DNA of 64,000 nucleotides from Candidatus Solirubrobacter pratensis (GTDB taxonomy: Bacteria > Actinomycetota > Thermoleophilia > Solirubrobacterales > Solirubrobacteraceae), in the NCBI RefSeq assembly GCF_000425945.1, contig NZ_KE384480.1, positions 776,599 through 840,598 of the forward strand, given 5' to 3'. This document shows, piece by piece, positions 49,322 through 57,726 of this stretch (position 1 is its first letter; the number at the start of each line of letters is the position of its first letter). The translations under genes and the position numbers were made by a program. Under the pieces are notes generated by a model that saw only the letters and a program-made list of their open reading frames with translations, was not told where the DNA came from and ran no database searches.

Positions 49322-49732
49322 ATGACGGGCGAACAGCGTGAACGGGCGTTGATGTTGCTGGAGGGTCGTCGGCTGGCCATCGATGGGTTCATGTGGCAAG
49401 CACCAACCCTCACGCTCGTCGTCCAAGCGTTCCTACTGGGCGTCCTCACGGATGCCCACGTGGGCTGGACCGTCGCCACGTCCGTCGCGCTCGCTGGCGT
49501 GCTCGCCTGCGCGACGGCGATGTATGCCCTCCGGTTGCTCGACGACCGCGCGGGTAACTTCTCCGAGCGCGTCACGGACCACGCACTCGCGCTGGGTCTC
49601 GGCGATCTCAATCGGAGGAGCCACCGCCCGAAGCGGCACCCGCTCGAATGGGAGGGCTGGCTCATCTGGCAAGCCGCGCTGTTCGCTTTCATCGTTGCCG
49701 ACCTGCTTGCGCTGATCGTGACCCGCTCGTAG
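49322..49732 (+). CDS. Membrane protein (136 aa), unknown
   Basis: ATG 49322. Three transmembrane helices: LTLVVQAFLLGVLTDAHVGW, ATSVALAGVLACATAMYALR, and near the C-terminus LIWQAALFAFIVADLLALIV. Between helices 2 and 3 is a charged cytosolic loop (LLDDRAGNFSERVTDHALAL, SHRPKRHPLEWE). It looks like a small integral membrane protein of unknown role. A terminator lies about 65 bp downstream. Confidence 0.6.
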   Translation: MTGEQRERALMLLEGRRLAIDGFMWQAPTLTLVVQAFLLGVLTDAHVGWTVATSVALAGVLACATAMYALRLLDDRAGNFSERVTDHALALGLGDLNRRSHRPKRHPLEWEGWLIWQAALFAFIVADLLALIVTRS

Positions 49733-49796
49733 GGATCCGCGTGGCGCCCGGACACCACCGGCCCAGCTAGCACGCTCGATCGGTCGCGAACCGGAG

Positions 49797-49828
49797 AAGG
49801 CCCGCCATCCGGCGGGCCCTGTCTTCTT
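49797..49828. terminator. Bidirectional rho-independent terminator
   Basis: GGCCCGCC-ATCC-GGCGGGCC followed by CTGTCTTCTT. It sits between two convergent genes and may serve both. Confidence 0.65.
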
Positions 49829-49855
49829 CGAGGCGTTCGTGACTTCAGCAGTTCC

Positions 49856-50482
49856 CTAGTGGGGGTGCTTGACCTTCGCCAGCTTGGCTACCTCACGCAT
49901 GGCCGCTGCGTGACGCGACTGGACCGAGGAGGCGACGGCGACACCCGCCTGCGAGCAGTAGGCGAACACGGTCAGCGTGCCGCTCGTAGTGCCGTAGTTG
50001 AACGCGCCGACGATCCATGAGGTGCCGTCCTGCGCCCCGCCGTTGGCGAACACCTCGCCCTGACCGGCGATGTCGTGTAGGTAGCCGCCCGACACGATGC
50101 GCGAGCCGGAGGGACAGGTGGCCGCTCCGCCCGAGAAGTCGTCGGGCAGGCTGGTGTACGTCGTCTGCACGCGCGTGAGCTTCGTGGTCTGCGGCGGCGA
50201 CGCCTGGACGCTCGGACCGGCGGGACCGGCGGGACCGGCGGGACCCTGCGGACCTGCGGGACCTTGCGGACCTGCGGGACCCTTGTCGCCTGCGAGCGCC
50301 GACAGTGCGCTGTTGGAGAACTCGGCCGCTCCGAGCGAGTGGTTCTTGATGTCTTGGCCGGTGAGGGAACTGTCCTTCACCTGTTTGCCGGTGATCAGGC
50401 TCCCGGCGACGGCCGAGCCAGTGCAGGCCAGCATGACCGCGATGATTCCGAGGATGATCCCGGGTGTACTGCGCTTGCGCAT
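49856..50482 (-). CDS. Secreted collagen-like protein, paralogue of 55814-56506
   Basis: 208 aa from ATG 50482. Signal peptide PGIILGIIAVMLACTGSAVA, then a stalk (SLITGKQVKDSSLTGQDIKN) typical of actinobacterial collagen-like surface proteins. A Gly-X-Y tract (GDKGPAGPQGPAGPQGPAGP) follows, then a C-terminal beta domain (TYTSLPDDFSGGAATCPSGS, IVSGGYLHDIAGQGEVFANG, AYCSQAGVAVASSV). The paralogue at 55814 has the same plan. The tract may trimerise and present the C-terminal domain outside the cell. Confidence 0.75.
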   Translation of the reverse strand: MRKRSTPGIILGIIAVMLACTGSAVAGSLITGKQVKDSSLTGQDIKNHSLGAAEFSNSALSALAGDKGPAGPQGPAGPQGPAGPAGPAGPSVQASPPQTTKLTRVQTTYTSLPDDFSGGAATCPSGSRIVSGGYLHDIAGQGEVFANGGAQDGTSWIVGAFNYGTTSGTLTVFAYCSQAGVAVASSVQSRHAAAMREVAKLAKVKHPH

Positions 50483-50739
50483 TTTGCCCTCCCGCTTTGG
50501 TGGTTCGGCGAGCGAGCGTATCTCCAGTTCGGATTCGTTATCTATACGGAGGTCCTGTCTGCTCAACGAATGTCCAGTCGCCCGACATTGCGCCGTCGGC
50601 GGCGGCTCGTGCCGACGCCGCCACGAGCCCGCGACAAACCGGAGGGCCTGTCGGAGTCCCAGCCGCCAGGATCGGGTCCCATGGATCGCTGGCCCGGCGC
50701 GCGCTACGGGCAGCATGCGGGGGTCGGCGAAGTGGCGCT

Positions 50740-50934
50740 CTAGCCGTAGCTCACGAGAGAGCAGACGGGGCACTCGGCCCAGATGTCCCTCGGGTGCTGT
50801 ATCGCCGTCGAGCAGTCGGGGCAGCGGCGAATCACAATCTCCTCGCCAGTTTCGGCGTTCCTGAGCGCGATCTTCGTGGGTCGGCGCACCAGCGTGACGG
50901 TCTCCCCGCTCGGTTTGGGAGACCGTGCGATCAT
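50740..50934 (-). CDS. Small two-CPxC zinc-ribbon-like protein
   Basis: 64 aa from ATG 50934. RNAETGEEIVIRRCPDCSTA and WAECPVCSLVSYG give a four-Cys zinc site (CPxC ... CPxC). An in-frame GTG (VTREDMIARS) 15 nt upstream is an alternative start. The paralogue at 41222 is shorter and has lost one Cys. Confidence 0.6.
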   Translation of the reverse strand: MIARSPKPSGETVTLVRRPTKIALRNAETGEEIVIRRCPDCSTAIQHPRDIWAECPVCSLVSYG

Positions 50935-50966
50935 GTCTTCGCGGGTCACGTAGCCGAGTATCGCTG

Positions 50967-51170
50967 ATGGCGCGCTCCAAGCCGCGCGGCGATATCTCGG
51001 TCCGCGAAGTCGAGCAGCGCGGATGGCAGCAAATGAGGCTGCTTGGTGACGACTCGTGCTGGGACTGCACCCACCTTCATGCGTCATCCAGGCACAGTCA
51101 ACCCGCCGAGCGGTCGCAGAGCGGAGTCTCATCGAGTTCACCGCCGAGATCCACGACCCCGGCGCTCTAG
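50967..51170 (+). CDS. Small hypothetical protein, possibly frameshifted
   Basis: ATG 50967 reads MARSKPRGDISVREVEQRGW and LLGDDSCWDCT, protein-like. It then becomes Ser/Pro-rich, while another frame continues RRAVAERSLIEFTAEIHDPG and ALETLAQDSGLVVRVGVLRR to about 51230. A deletion or frameshift near 51060 is likely. No family recognised. Confidence 0.35.
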   Translation: MARSKPRGDISVREVEQRGWQQMRLLGDDSCWDCTHLHASSRHSQPAERSQSGVSSSSPPRSTTPAL

Positions 51171-51245
51171 AGACGCTCGCGCAAGACTCAGGACTAGTCG
51201 TCCGAGTGGGGGTGTTGCGGAGGCCATGCTGTTCAATGCGACGCC

Positions 51246-53258
51246 ATGTCGGCGGTCCGGAATTCTCTCTCGGCGGGGGCGCTCGCCTGCACGGCGCTCG
51301 TGTTGCTCTCTGCGCCTCGGCCCGCGGCGGCCGATCCGCCGCCGATGCAGAAGCCGCACATCGAGCGCTACGAGTCGTTTCTCGATTGCTACTCGAACCT
51401 GGAGCCCGGACCGGGAGGGCCGACGTACGAGTGGCAGCGGGATGGCCAGACGATCGCGGGGCTCGATCCGCACGACTGGTATTACCGCCCTGGGCCGGCC
51501 GACGCTGGCCATTCGGTGTCGTGCACGCAGATCTCGCCGTACGAGGGTCATCCGACGTCGCCTCCCAGCGATGGTGTTGACATCGCCCTGTACCGCATGA
51601 GGTTGCACGCGGGGCGCATATCGGGTGACGTCGGCGCGGGGCGCGTCGGCTCGACGGTCGCGGTGACGTTGCAGCGCGCTGGACGAGCGATCGAGACAGC
51701 GTCCGGCCACGTCGACTCTGCGGATGGGAGTTGGTCTGTCGATCTCGCGCGTCACGTCCTTGCCGACGGCGACCAGCTGCGCGTGGCGGTCGCCGACCCC
51801 GGTGGCGAGTCGGACAACGCGTTCGCAATTGGGACCGCGGGCGCACCGCAACCCGGCGCGACATCTCTCGGCACTGTCGTCGCGATTGCCGCCAATGGGC
51901 TTAGCTTCCAGGGATGCGGGACGTGCGTGGCGCGGGTCACCCGCGGCAACACGACGACCACCATAGACCTCTCGACGTCGGGCGCGGTGCCCGCTGACCT
52001 GGCGCCGATCACGGCCGACGACGCCGTCGAAATCGAGCCGATGCGGGAGGTCATGAGCGCGGCGAACGTGCTTGATGGTTTCGTCGCGATCGCCTTGCCG
52101 GCGAACCTCCCTGGCGCGGCGACTCCGGTCACCTGCGACGGCGACCTGGTCATCGCCATGGTGACGTGTTCGGGGCTGACCGCCGGCGGCTACACGCTGA
52201 CACGCCAGCGAGACGGCCTCTCGCTGCCCGTGGGCCAATCCGGGGGTCGCCTGGATGCCGCGTTGCCCTCGCTTGACGCGGGCGACGCGATCGAACTCCA
52301 CCGCGGCGGAGCGAGCGGGCGCGTGCTCACACGCCTGCGGGTCGGTCGGCTGAGCTTCCACGCCAACGCCGACGGCGCGGCGACCGGCGTCTGCGAGGCG
52401 GACAGTGTGATCTACACAAACCCCGGCATTGCGATCTGCGATGCCGGTGGCACGTATGTGACCACTGATGGCCCGCCGCCCGTCCAGGTTGACGAGACCA
52501 GCGGAGGACGCATCACGCTCGACGTCGCTCGTGTCACGGACACCGCGCCGATCTCCGGCGAGTCGATCTACGGCAGCTCGTTTCGCTTTTTTGCGGAGAC
52601 CGGGGGCGGAATGATCCCCGGTGTGGCGGCCCCGACCGTGGGGGTCACGCTCACCAAGCTTGCCACGGGGGAGCAGCTCTGGGGTGTCGTCGATCGCGAC
52701 GAGGGTGGATTCATCAGGGGCCTTACGCCTGGCCGCTGGGACGCGCTCTGGACGGCCACCGACGCGCACGGCGACACCATCGAAACGCGCACGCGCTTCT
52801 ACGTGCAGGATGAGCCGTCGGGCACACCTGGACCCGCCGGACCGGCAGGTCCCAGCGGCGCGCCTGGCCCAGCGGGTCCCCAGGGGGCGGCCGGTCCCGG
52901 GGGCGCGACCGGCGCTCAAGGTCCACAAGGCACCACTGGTGCTCCGGGTCCGCTTGGCGCGACGGGTGCCCCGGGTCCGCAAGGCGCCACGGGTGCCCGA
53001 GGCCCGGCAGGCAAGCCCCCGCAGATCGGGCGCATCCGCTGCACGCCGAATGGTCGCAAGCTCACCTGCCGGATCGCGGGCAACTCCCGCGCGGTCCGAG
53101 CACGGCTCTCGCGCCGAGGACGCGCGCTCGCCATCGGTCACCGGATCGGCAAGCGCACGCTCGAATTCCGCACACACACGCGCCTGAGGCCCGGCCGCTA
53201 CGTGCTCACGCTCATCCTCGCCAAGGACACTCTCCACCGCCCCATCACCGTGCGCTGA
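51246..53258 (+). CDS. Large secreted collagen-like repeat protein (670 aa)
   Basis: ATG 51246. Signal peptide (LSAGALACTALVLLSAPRPA, cut near AADP). The N-terminal half is a beta-rich exported domain with cysteines spread through it (SFLDCYSNLEPGPG, VSCTQISPYEGHP, GCGTCVARVTRG). Then several Ig-like segments follow (GGRITLDVARVTDTAPISGE). Near residue 535 a Gly-X-Y tract begins (GPAGPAGPSGAPGPAGPQGA ... GPQGTTGAPGPLGATGAPGP). A basic C-terminal domain ends it (RCTPNGRKLTCRIAGNSRAV). It is probably a trimeric surface protein. Target unknown. Confidence 0.7.
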   Translation: MSAVRNSLSAGALACTALVLLSAPRPAAADPPPMQKPHIERYESFLDCYSNLEPGPGGPTYEWQRDGQTIAGLDPHDWYYRPGPADAGHSVSCTQISPYEGHPTSPPSDGVDIALYRMRLHAGRISGDVGAGRVGSTVAVTLQRAGRAIETASGHVDSADGSWSVDLARHVLADGDQLRVAVADPGGESDNAFAIGTAGAPQPGATSLGTVVAIAANGLSFQGCGTCVARVTRGNTTTTIDLSTSGAVPADLAPITADDAVEIEPMREVMSAANVLDGFVAIALPANLPGAATPVTCDGDLVIAMVTCSGLTAGGYTLTRQRDGLSLPVGQSGGRLDAALPSLDAGDAIELHRGGASGRVLTRLRVGRLSFHANADGAATGVCEADSVIYTNPGIAICDAGGTYVTTDGPPPVQVDETSGGRITLDVARVTDTAPISGESIYGSSFRFFAETGGGMIPGVAAPTVGVTLTKLATGEQLWGVVDRDEGGFIRGLTPGRWDALWTATDAHGDTIETRTRFYVQDEPSGTPGPAGPAGPSGAPGPAGPQGAAGPGGATGAQGPQGTTGAPGPLGATGAPGPQGATGARGPAGKPPQIGRIRCTPNGRKLTCRIAGNSRAVRARLSRRGRALAIGHRIGKRTLEFRTHTRLRPGRYVLTLILAKDTLHRPITVR

Positions 53259-53308
53259 AACGCCCGGCGTTCCGGCCCGATGGCCGGCCTATCGAGCGTA
53301 TTCCCGAC

Positions 53309-53659
53309 GTGCTCGGCCTCCTGAAGGAGGTCTGGAGGCTGCGGCGCAACCGCGATCAGCGCCTCGGCCAGTTGATGGTGAACCTGATGCGCGGCGAGAC
53401 CACCGACATGAGGTTGGAGGACATCGAGCGCGCGCTGTGGGGCATCGAGGACGCTGCGAGCAAGGTCGAGCGCGCGATCAAAGCGCACGTCGAAGTCTCG
53501 ATACGGAGAAGCTCGGCTGCGGCTGCCCTGACCATCATCAGGTTGCGGTTGGCCAGGCTCGGCGGAAGCGGGACAGCGGTCGCCCTTGGCTGGTCACGAA
53601 CGCGTGTTCCCATAGGTCCGAGTGCCGTGGGACCATCTCGCGGCCATGAAGATCCATGA
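53309..53659 (+). CDS. Small helical hypothetical protein (116 aa)
   Basis: GTG 53309 gives MLGLLKEVWRLRRNRDQRLG, MRGETTDMRLEDIERALWGI and EDAASKVERAIKAHVEVSIR, a helical soluble protein. The last 45 residues lose protein character, so the real end may be earlier. Its stop overlaps the trypsin-like gene start. It could be a partner or regulator of the protease, judged by position only. Confidence 0.4.
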   Translation: MLGLLKEVWRLRRNRDQRLGQLMVNLMRGETTDMRLEDIERALWGIEDAASKVERAIKAHVEVSIRRSSAAAALTIIRLRLARLGGSGTAVALGWSRTRVPIGPSAVGPSRGHEDP

Positions 53660-54587
53660 AAGCCAGATCGCCTCCGTCGCCTTCTTGTGCACGGACCATC
53701 AGGGCGACGACGGCCCCGTACACCCGCAGCCCAGAGCGACAGGCTTCTTCGTCAGCGTGCTGGAGCCCCGCGACGGCGTGCTGCGGGTTGGCGAGGAGGT
53801 CGGCATGGGCTACGTGGCGACTGCCCGCCACAACATCGAGGAGGCGGGGGCCGATCCGCTGTACATCCGCGTCAACCGATCTTCGGGGGACGGGTACGAG
53901 GACATCCCGACCTCACGCGAGGACTGGTACAGCCACGACACCGCAGATGTCGCCCTGCTCGCATTCGTGCGGCCGGAGGTCGATCTGCGGATGAGCTTCG
54001 TGCCAACCACTCAGTTCGTGGATGCGGAGCACCGCTTCTGGGGCCGCCGTTCGCCGTGGGAACAGGTCCTGGGGCAGCTAGGCGGGGCGCCCGTTGAGGT
54101 CGGGCACGAAGTCGCGTTTCTCGGTCTGTTCGCGCAGCATGCGGGGCAGGCACGGAACCTTCCCATCGCCCGGTTCGGCCACATCTCGCGAATGCCTGCC
54201 GAGCCGATTCTGGTCAGGCGGCAGGGCGGCTACACCGAGCGCATTGGCGGCTACCTCGCCGAGTGCCGATCCTGGGGAGGACATAGCGGCTCCCCTGTCC
54301 TATGGACATCGCCAGACGCAAGCACCGCCGTCGAGGTGCCCAACCTCCGAAAGCCGGGTGAAACGATGACCATCGTCCGGCCATTCACGGTGTTCGGCTT
54401 CTTGGGACTGGTGTCGGCGCACTACGACATCGCCAAGAAGGCCGCCGGGCGCGAGGACATCGTGACGGAGATCAATGCGGGCGTCGCGGTCGTGACGCCC
54501 GCAGAGGCAATACTCGAACTCCTGATGAGAGAGGACGTGGTCAAAGACCGGGAGCGCCGTCCTGAGAGCGACAAGATCAGGATGTAA
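53646..54587 (+). CDS. Trypsin-like serine protease domain protein
   Basis: 313 aa from ATG 53646; GTG 53622 is also possible. The triad is visible in order: MGYVATARHNIEEAGADP (His), DWYSHDTADVALLAFVRPE (Asp), and ECRSWGGHSGSPVLWTS (Ser in GHSGSP). There is no signal peptide or transmembrane helix, so it acts inside the cell. Intracellular trypsin-like domains of this kind occur in bacterial conflict systems as effectors or effector-associated proteases. It may be coupled to the small helical gene that overlaps it. Confidence 0.75.
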   Translation: MKIHESQIASVAFLCTDHQGDDGPVHPQPRATGFFVSVLEPRDGVLRVGEEVGMGYVATARHNIEEAGADPLYIRVNRSSGDGYEDIPTSREDWYSHDTADVALLAFVRPEVDLRMSFVPTTQFVDAEHRFWGRRSPWEQVLGQLGGAPVEVGHEVAFLGLFAQHAGQARNLPIARFGHISRMPAEPILVRRQGGYTERIGGYLAECRSWGGHSGSPVLWTSPDASTAVEVPNLRKPGETMTIVRPFTVFGFLGLVSAHYDIAKKAAGREDIVTEINAGVAVVTPAEAILELLMREDVVKDRERRPESDKIRM

Positions 54588-54809
54588 CCCGAAGGCCACC
54601 AACCTAGGCGGCCCTCGGGTTCAATCGTAGGGCGAACCGCGAGGACCTGAGCCGCCGATAGCGGACTCCCCGTTGACCGTCGCTGCGGGAGTCTAGACAC
54701 GCGATCCCGCCAGTGATCAAAGCGGGGTCGAGTAGAGCCTGGCCGTCGTCCGGTTCGGCAACTAGAGTCGCGCGCTCACGAGAGGTTGAACGATCCTACG
54801 GAGGGGAAT

Positions 54810-55460
54810 GTGGTTGCGCGATTCGTCATCGGTGTGGTCATCAGCCTGGGCGTGCTCGCGCCGACCGCGAGCGCACGGCCGCTCGATGCCCCGGTCGCGC
54901 GCGCGTCGGCCACCTGCGCTGACTACCCGAATCAGGCGGCCGCGCAGCGTGCCGCCGATACGCGCGACGGCGACGGCGACGGGATCTATTGCGAGTCGCT
55001 GCCGTGCCCGTGCCTGAACCCGGGCGACGACGACGACGGCGGCTCGGCTCCGGCGCCCACGCCGACGCCCGCCCCGTCCAAGCCGAGTTGCAGCAAGCCG
55101 ACCCGCGTGCAGTCGATCAGCTTCTCTGCGACGAGGTACCCCAACATTCGTAAGCACGCGCTGGCGGCGATCAAGGCGGGCTGGCCTTCGGTGCTCGTGC
55201 TCAACCGCCCGGGCGCGGACGCGCGTCGCAGTCGGCTGCTGGAGGGTGTGCCGACGCGTGCGGGCGATGACCGCGACGAGTACCCGCCAGCGGTCGCGCG
55301 CGGGCGCGGCAAGGGCCTCGTGCGCGGCAGCAATCCACGCGGCTGGATGGCCGATGTCGATTACGTCCCCAGCCACGAGAACCGCAGCCACGGCTCGTCG
55401 CTCGGCACCAAGCTGCGGCGCTTCTGCAACGGGACGAAGTTCCGTTACGTCTTCTACTAG
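54810..55460 (+). CDS. Secreted nuclease: excalibur domain plus NucA/NucB-like domain
   Basis: 216 aa from GTG 54810, with GGAGGGG 4 nt upstream. Signal peptide MVARFVIGVVISLGVLAPTA. Residues 30-65 form an excalibur calcium-binding motif (CADYPNQAAAQRAADTRDGD, then GDGIYCESLPCPC). A Pro/Thr linker leads to a NucA/NucB-type deoxyribonuclease core: DDRDEYPPAVARGRGKGLVR, DVDYVPSHENRSHGSSLGTK. It would cut DNA outside the cell with calcium. It could degrade competitor or environmental DNA, or aid nutrient uptake. Confidence 0.8.
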   Translation: MVARFVIGVVISLGVLAPTASARPLDAPVARASATCADYPNQAAAQRAADTRDGDGDGIYCESLPCPCLNPGDDDDGGSAPAPTPTPAPSKPSCSKPTRVQSISFSATRYPNIRKHALAAIKAGWPSVLVLNRPGADARRSRLLEGVPTRAGDDRDEYPPAVARGRGKGLVRGSNPRGWMADVDYVPSHENRSHGSSLGTKLRRFCNGTKFRYVFY

Positions 55461-55813
55461 CTGGGATCCGAAGACCGCACATCCATGTCCGCAGCCCGCG
55501 AGGGTGCCGTCCACGACCACGCGGATGCTGGCCGATCTCGTGCTCGGCCGCCAGCCCGTCGTTCATCGAGGTCTTAGCTCGTCTCTGCGGCCCGCCAGGG
55601 ATCGTCCGGGGGCGCACGTGTTCGCGCACAGACATGAGCAATGCCTGAAACGTGCGGCCTGGCTAGGAGTAGGGGCTCGTGAGTGGATCCGGACCTTGTC
55701 GTCCGGTATAGCTCCCGGCCGTCACCAACGCTGGTCGAACAGGAGGCAAGGATGCGGACGAGAAGGATTCCGGCGCGCGCGCCGGTTGCGTGCAACGTGT
55801 GGACGGACCTGGC

Positions 55814-56506
55814 ATGAGCAAGTTCCTCAGGCCGGGCAACATCCTCGGCGTCGTCGCGGTCGTCCTTGCGATGAGCGGCAGCGCCGTAGCCGCGTCGAAG
55901 ATCACCAGCGCGCAGATCAAGGACGGCACGATCACCGGTAAGGACATCAAGAACGGCTCGGTGGCCAAGGCCGACCTCGGCCGGGACGCGCGCGCTGGGA
56001 TGCAGGGCGCACCGGGGCCTGCTGGTCCTGCCGGTCCCGCTGGTGCTCCCGGCGCCCCGGGACTCGCGGGCGTTGTCACCGTCGAGTCGCAGCACATCGA
56101 CCTCGGGCCGAACGGCGTCACCCCGGTCTCGTGGATGGCGCAGTGCCCGGCGGGGAAGGTTGTCATCGGCACCGGGTTCGTGTCGTCCATCGCTGACGTG
56201 GGCTTCGTCAAGGCGTACGGCACGTTCGTCGGCGGGATCATGTTCAACAACACCGGGGTCACGGCGCATGATCTTTACCTTCAGGCGATCTGTGCCAGCA
56301 CAAGCGGTGCGGTCGCGTCGTCGGTCGGTCGCGGCACGTCGAAGTACAGCGCCGACCGGAGCGACGCCATCGCTCACATGGCGTGCACGAAAGCGAAGAT
56401 CGGGGGCAAGTCGAAGTGCCTCCAGCGCGGGCAGTTCTGCGCCGTGCGCTACAAGAGCCAGTACCGCAAGTACGGCTTCAACTGCGTCAACGGCCGCCTG
56501 CGATAG
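55814..56506 (+). CDS. Secreted collagen-like protein
   Basis: 230 aa from ATG 55814. Signal peptide NILGVVAVVLAMSGSAVAAS, then the stalk QIKDGTITGKDIKNGSVAKA. A Gly-X-Y tract (GMQGAPGPAGPAGPAGAPGA) comes next, then a C-terminal domain (PVSWMAQCPAGKVVIGTGFV, GGIMFNNTGVTAHDLYLQAI). The end is Cys/Lys-rich (MACTKAKIGGKSKCLQRGQF, CAVRYKSQYRKYGFNCV). Plan and stalk match the gene at 49856, whose C-terminal domain it resembles until the basic tail. It is followed 3 bp later by a coiled-coil membrane protein. Confidence 0.75.
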   Translation: MSKFLRPGNILGVVAVVLAMSGSAVAASKITSAQIKDGTITGKDIKNGSVAKADLGRDARAGMQGAPGPAGPAGPAGAPGAPGLAGVVTVESQHIDLGPNGVTPVSWMAQCPAGKVVIGTGFVSSIADVGFVKAYGTFVGGIMFNNTGVTAHDLYLQAICASTSGAVASSVGRGTSKYSADRSDAIAHMACTKAKIGGKSKCLQRGQFCAVRYKSQYRKYGFNCVNGRLR

Positions 56507-56509
56507 CCG

Positions 56510-56941
56510 ATGAAGGCGGTACGCGCTCTCATCGCTGTATTGGTGGTGGCGGTGGTCGGCCTCGCGATCGCGTTGGTCGTGACCGCCAGCGGCCTATCCT
56601 CTACCAACTCGCAGCAGGCCGATGCCATCCGCGCTCTTCAGTCGCAGGTGAAGGCGGCGAAGGCTCTCGCGCAAAAGGCCGACGCGAGGGCCAATACCGC
56701 CGGGCAGTCCGAGGTGACTGCGCTCAAGGGCGACATCGCCACGCTGAAGGATGACGTGACGACGCTCCAGTCGGGCACGCGCTCGACGGACCGGAAGGTG
56801 GGCACCATCAAGGACTGCCTACCCGAGATTCAGACGGAGATCAACTCGCTCAACGTGGACCGCTTCGGGTACATCTCTACCGACAACCAGGTGTCCCGTG
56901 TCTGCCAGAAGGTCGTCTACCCGGGACCGAATGGCGACTAG
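56510..56941 (+). CDS. Membrane-anchored coiled-coil protein
   Basis: 143 aa from ATG 56510, 3 bp after the collagen-like gene. An N-terminal helix (LIAVLVVAVVGLAIALVVTA) anchors a coiled coil (QADAIRALQSQVKAAKALAQ, KADARANTAGQSEVTALKGD, IATLKDDVTTLQSGTRST). The end has two cysteines (KDCLPEIQTEINSLN and SRVCQKVVYPGPNGD). It may trimerise with or present the neighbouring collagen-like protein. Function not known. Confidence 0.6.
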   Translation: MKAVRALIAVLVVAVVGLAIALVVTASGLSSTNSQQADAIRALQSQVKAAKALAQKADARANTAGQSEVTALKGDIATLKDDVTTLQSGTRSTDRKVGTIKDCLPEIQTEINSLNVDRFGYISTDNQVSRVCQKVVYPGPNGD

Positions 56942-57037
56942 CCGCGACACGAGGGATCGCGTGAGACTCCTGGGAGCACGGCTTCCCGAATGCGATTGAG
57001 CCGCTACGTGCACCGCCACTACCGAGGGAACGAGTAC

Positions 57038-57181
57038 ATGGCTGGTCATCGGATAACGCGACTACTGCTCGTCGTAGTTGGCGTGCTGATCGCCCTGCTG
57101 GTGCTGCTGTACGTGATCGGGTCCGACACGAGCGGCGGAACTGCCAAGCACCCCACAGCAGTGCCCGTAGCGACACCCTAG
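57038..57181 (+). CDS. 47-aa membrane peptide, paralogue of 32845-32988
   Basis: ATG 57038 reads MAGHRITRLLLVVVGVLIAL, then LVLLYVIGSDTSG and a tail ending TAVPVATP. It is the same length as the copy at 32845 and matches it in MAxHRxTR, VGVLIAL/LGVLIAL and PVATP. One transmembrane helix with an outer Thr/Pro tail. A terminator follows within 10 bp. This pair supports a small-peptide family not previously familiar to me. Confidence 0.6.
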   Translation: MAGHRITRLLLVVVGVLIALLVLLYVIGSDTSGGTAKHPTAVPVATP

Positions 57182-57188
57182 GACAAGA

Positions 57189-57216
57189 AGGCCCGGCACT
57201 GCGCCGGGCCTCTCGT
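57189..57216. terminator. Rho-independent terminator
   Basis: AGGCCCGGC-ACTGC-GCCGGGCCT, a perfect 9-bp stem followed by CTCGTT. It lies between convergent genes (57181 and 57249) and may work for both. Confidence 0.65.
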
Positions 57217-57248
57217 TGCCCGCAAAGCTGCCGCGCTCAGCGTCAGCC

Positions 57249-57713
57249 TCAGCAGGCGTCGTACCAGATGGATCGCAGCGGCTCGTAATCGCGTTGGTAG
57301 AAGATCGCGTCGCAGAGTTCGGACGTTGACGGCCCACCGTCGTTGACCGCTTGCCTCGCGCGCTCCGGGTCGCCTTCGATTGCCGTGAACACGGCTTCCT
57401 CGTCCGCTTCTCCCGGCGCTCCTGGCGGCCCTTCACGGCCGCGCTGCCCCCGCGGTCCCGGCGGTCCTGACGGTCCCGGCTCGCCGACTCCGACGGGACC
57501 TACCGAACCTCGCGGCCCCGTCGCTCCCCGCGCGCCGGATGGTCCCTGTCGGATGAGCAGGGCGGAGACCCCCACTGAGGCGCCCAACGTCATCAACGCG
57601 CTGAGCACACACGCAAGGACCAGGGTTCGCATCGTGACCGGACGGCCGATCCGGGACGGCGACCGGGGCGTGGGAGAGCCGGGTGCGTCTACGACTTCGG
57701 TGTCGTCCGACAT
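57249..57713 (-). CDS. Membrane-anchored collagen-like protein, paralogue of 62568-63029
   Basis: 154 aa from ATG 57713. An acidic N-terminus (MSDDTEVVDAPGSPTP) precedes one transmembrane helix (TLVLACVLSALMTLGASVGV). Then comes a Gly-X-Y tract (GATGPRGSVGPVGVGEPGPS, GPPGPRGQRGREGPPGAPGE) and a C-terminal box (EAVFTAIEGDPERARQAVND, GGPSTSELCDAIF) ending in a terminal Cys. The same plan and box are found at 62568. The helix position implies type II topology with the collagen-like part outside. Confidence 0.75.
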   Translation of the reverse strand: MSDDTEVVDAPGSPTPRSPSRIGRPVTMRTLVLACVLSALMTLGASVGVSALLIRQGPSGARGATGPRGSVGPVGVGEPGPSGPPGPRGQRGREGPPGAPGEADEEAVFTAIEGDPERARQAVNDGGPSTSELCDAIFYQRDYEPLRSIWYDAC

Positions 57714-57726
57714 GCAGGGCGCGTCG

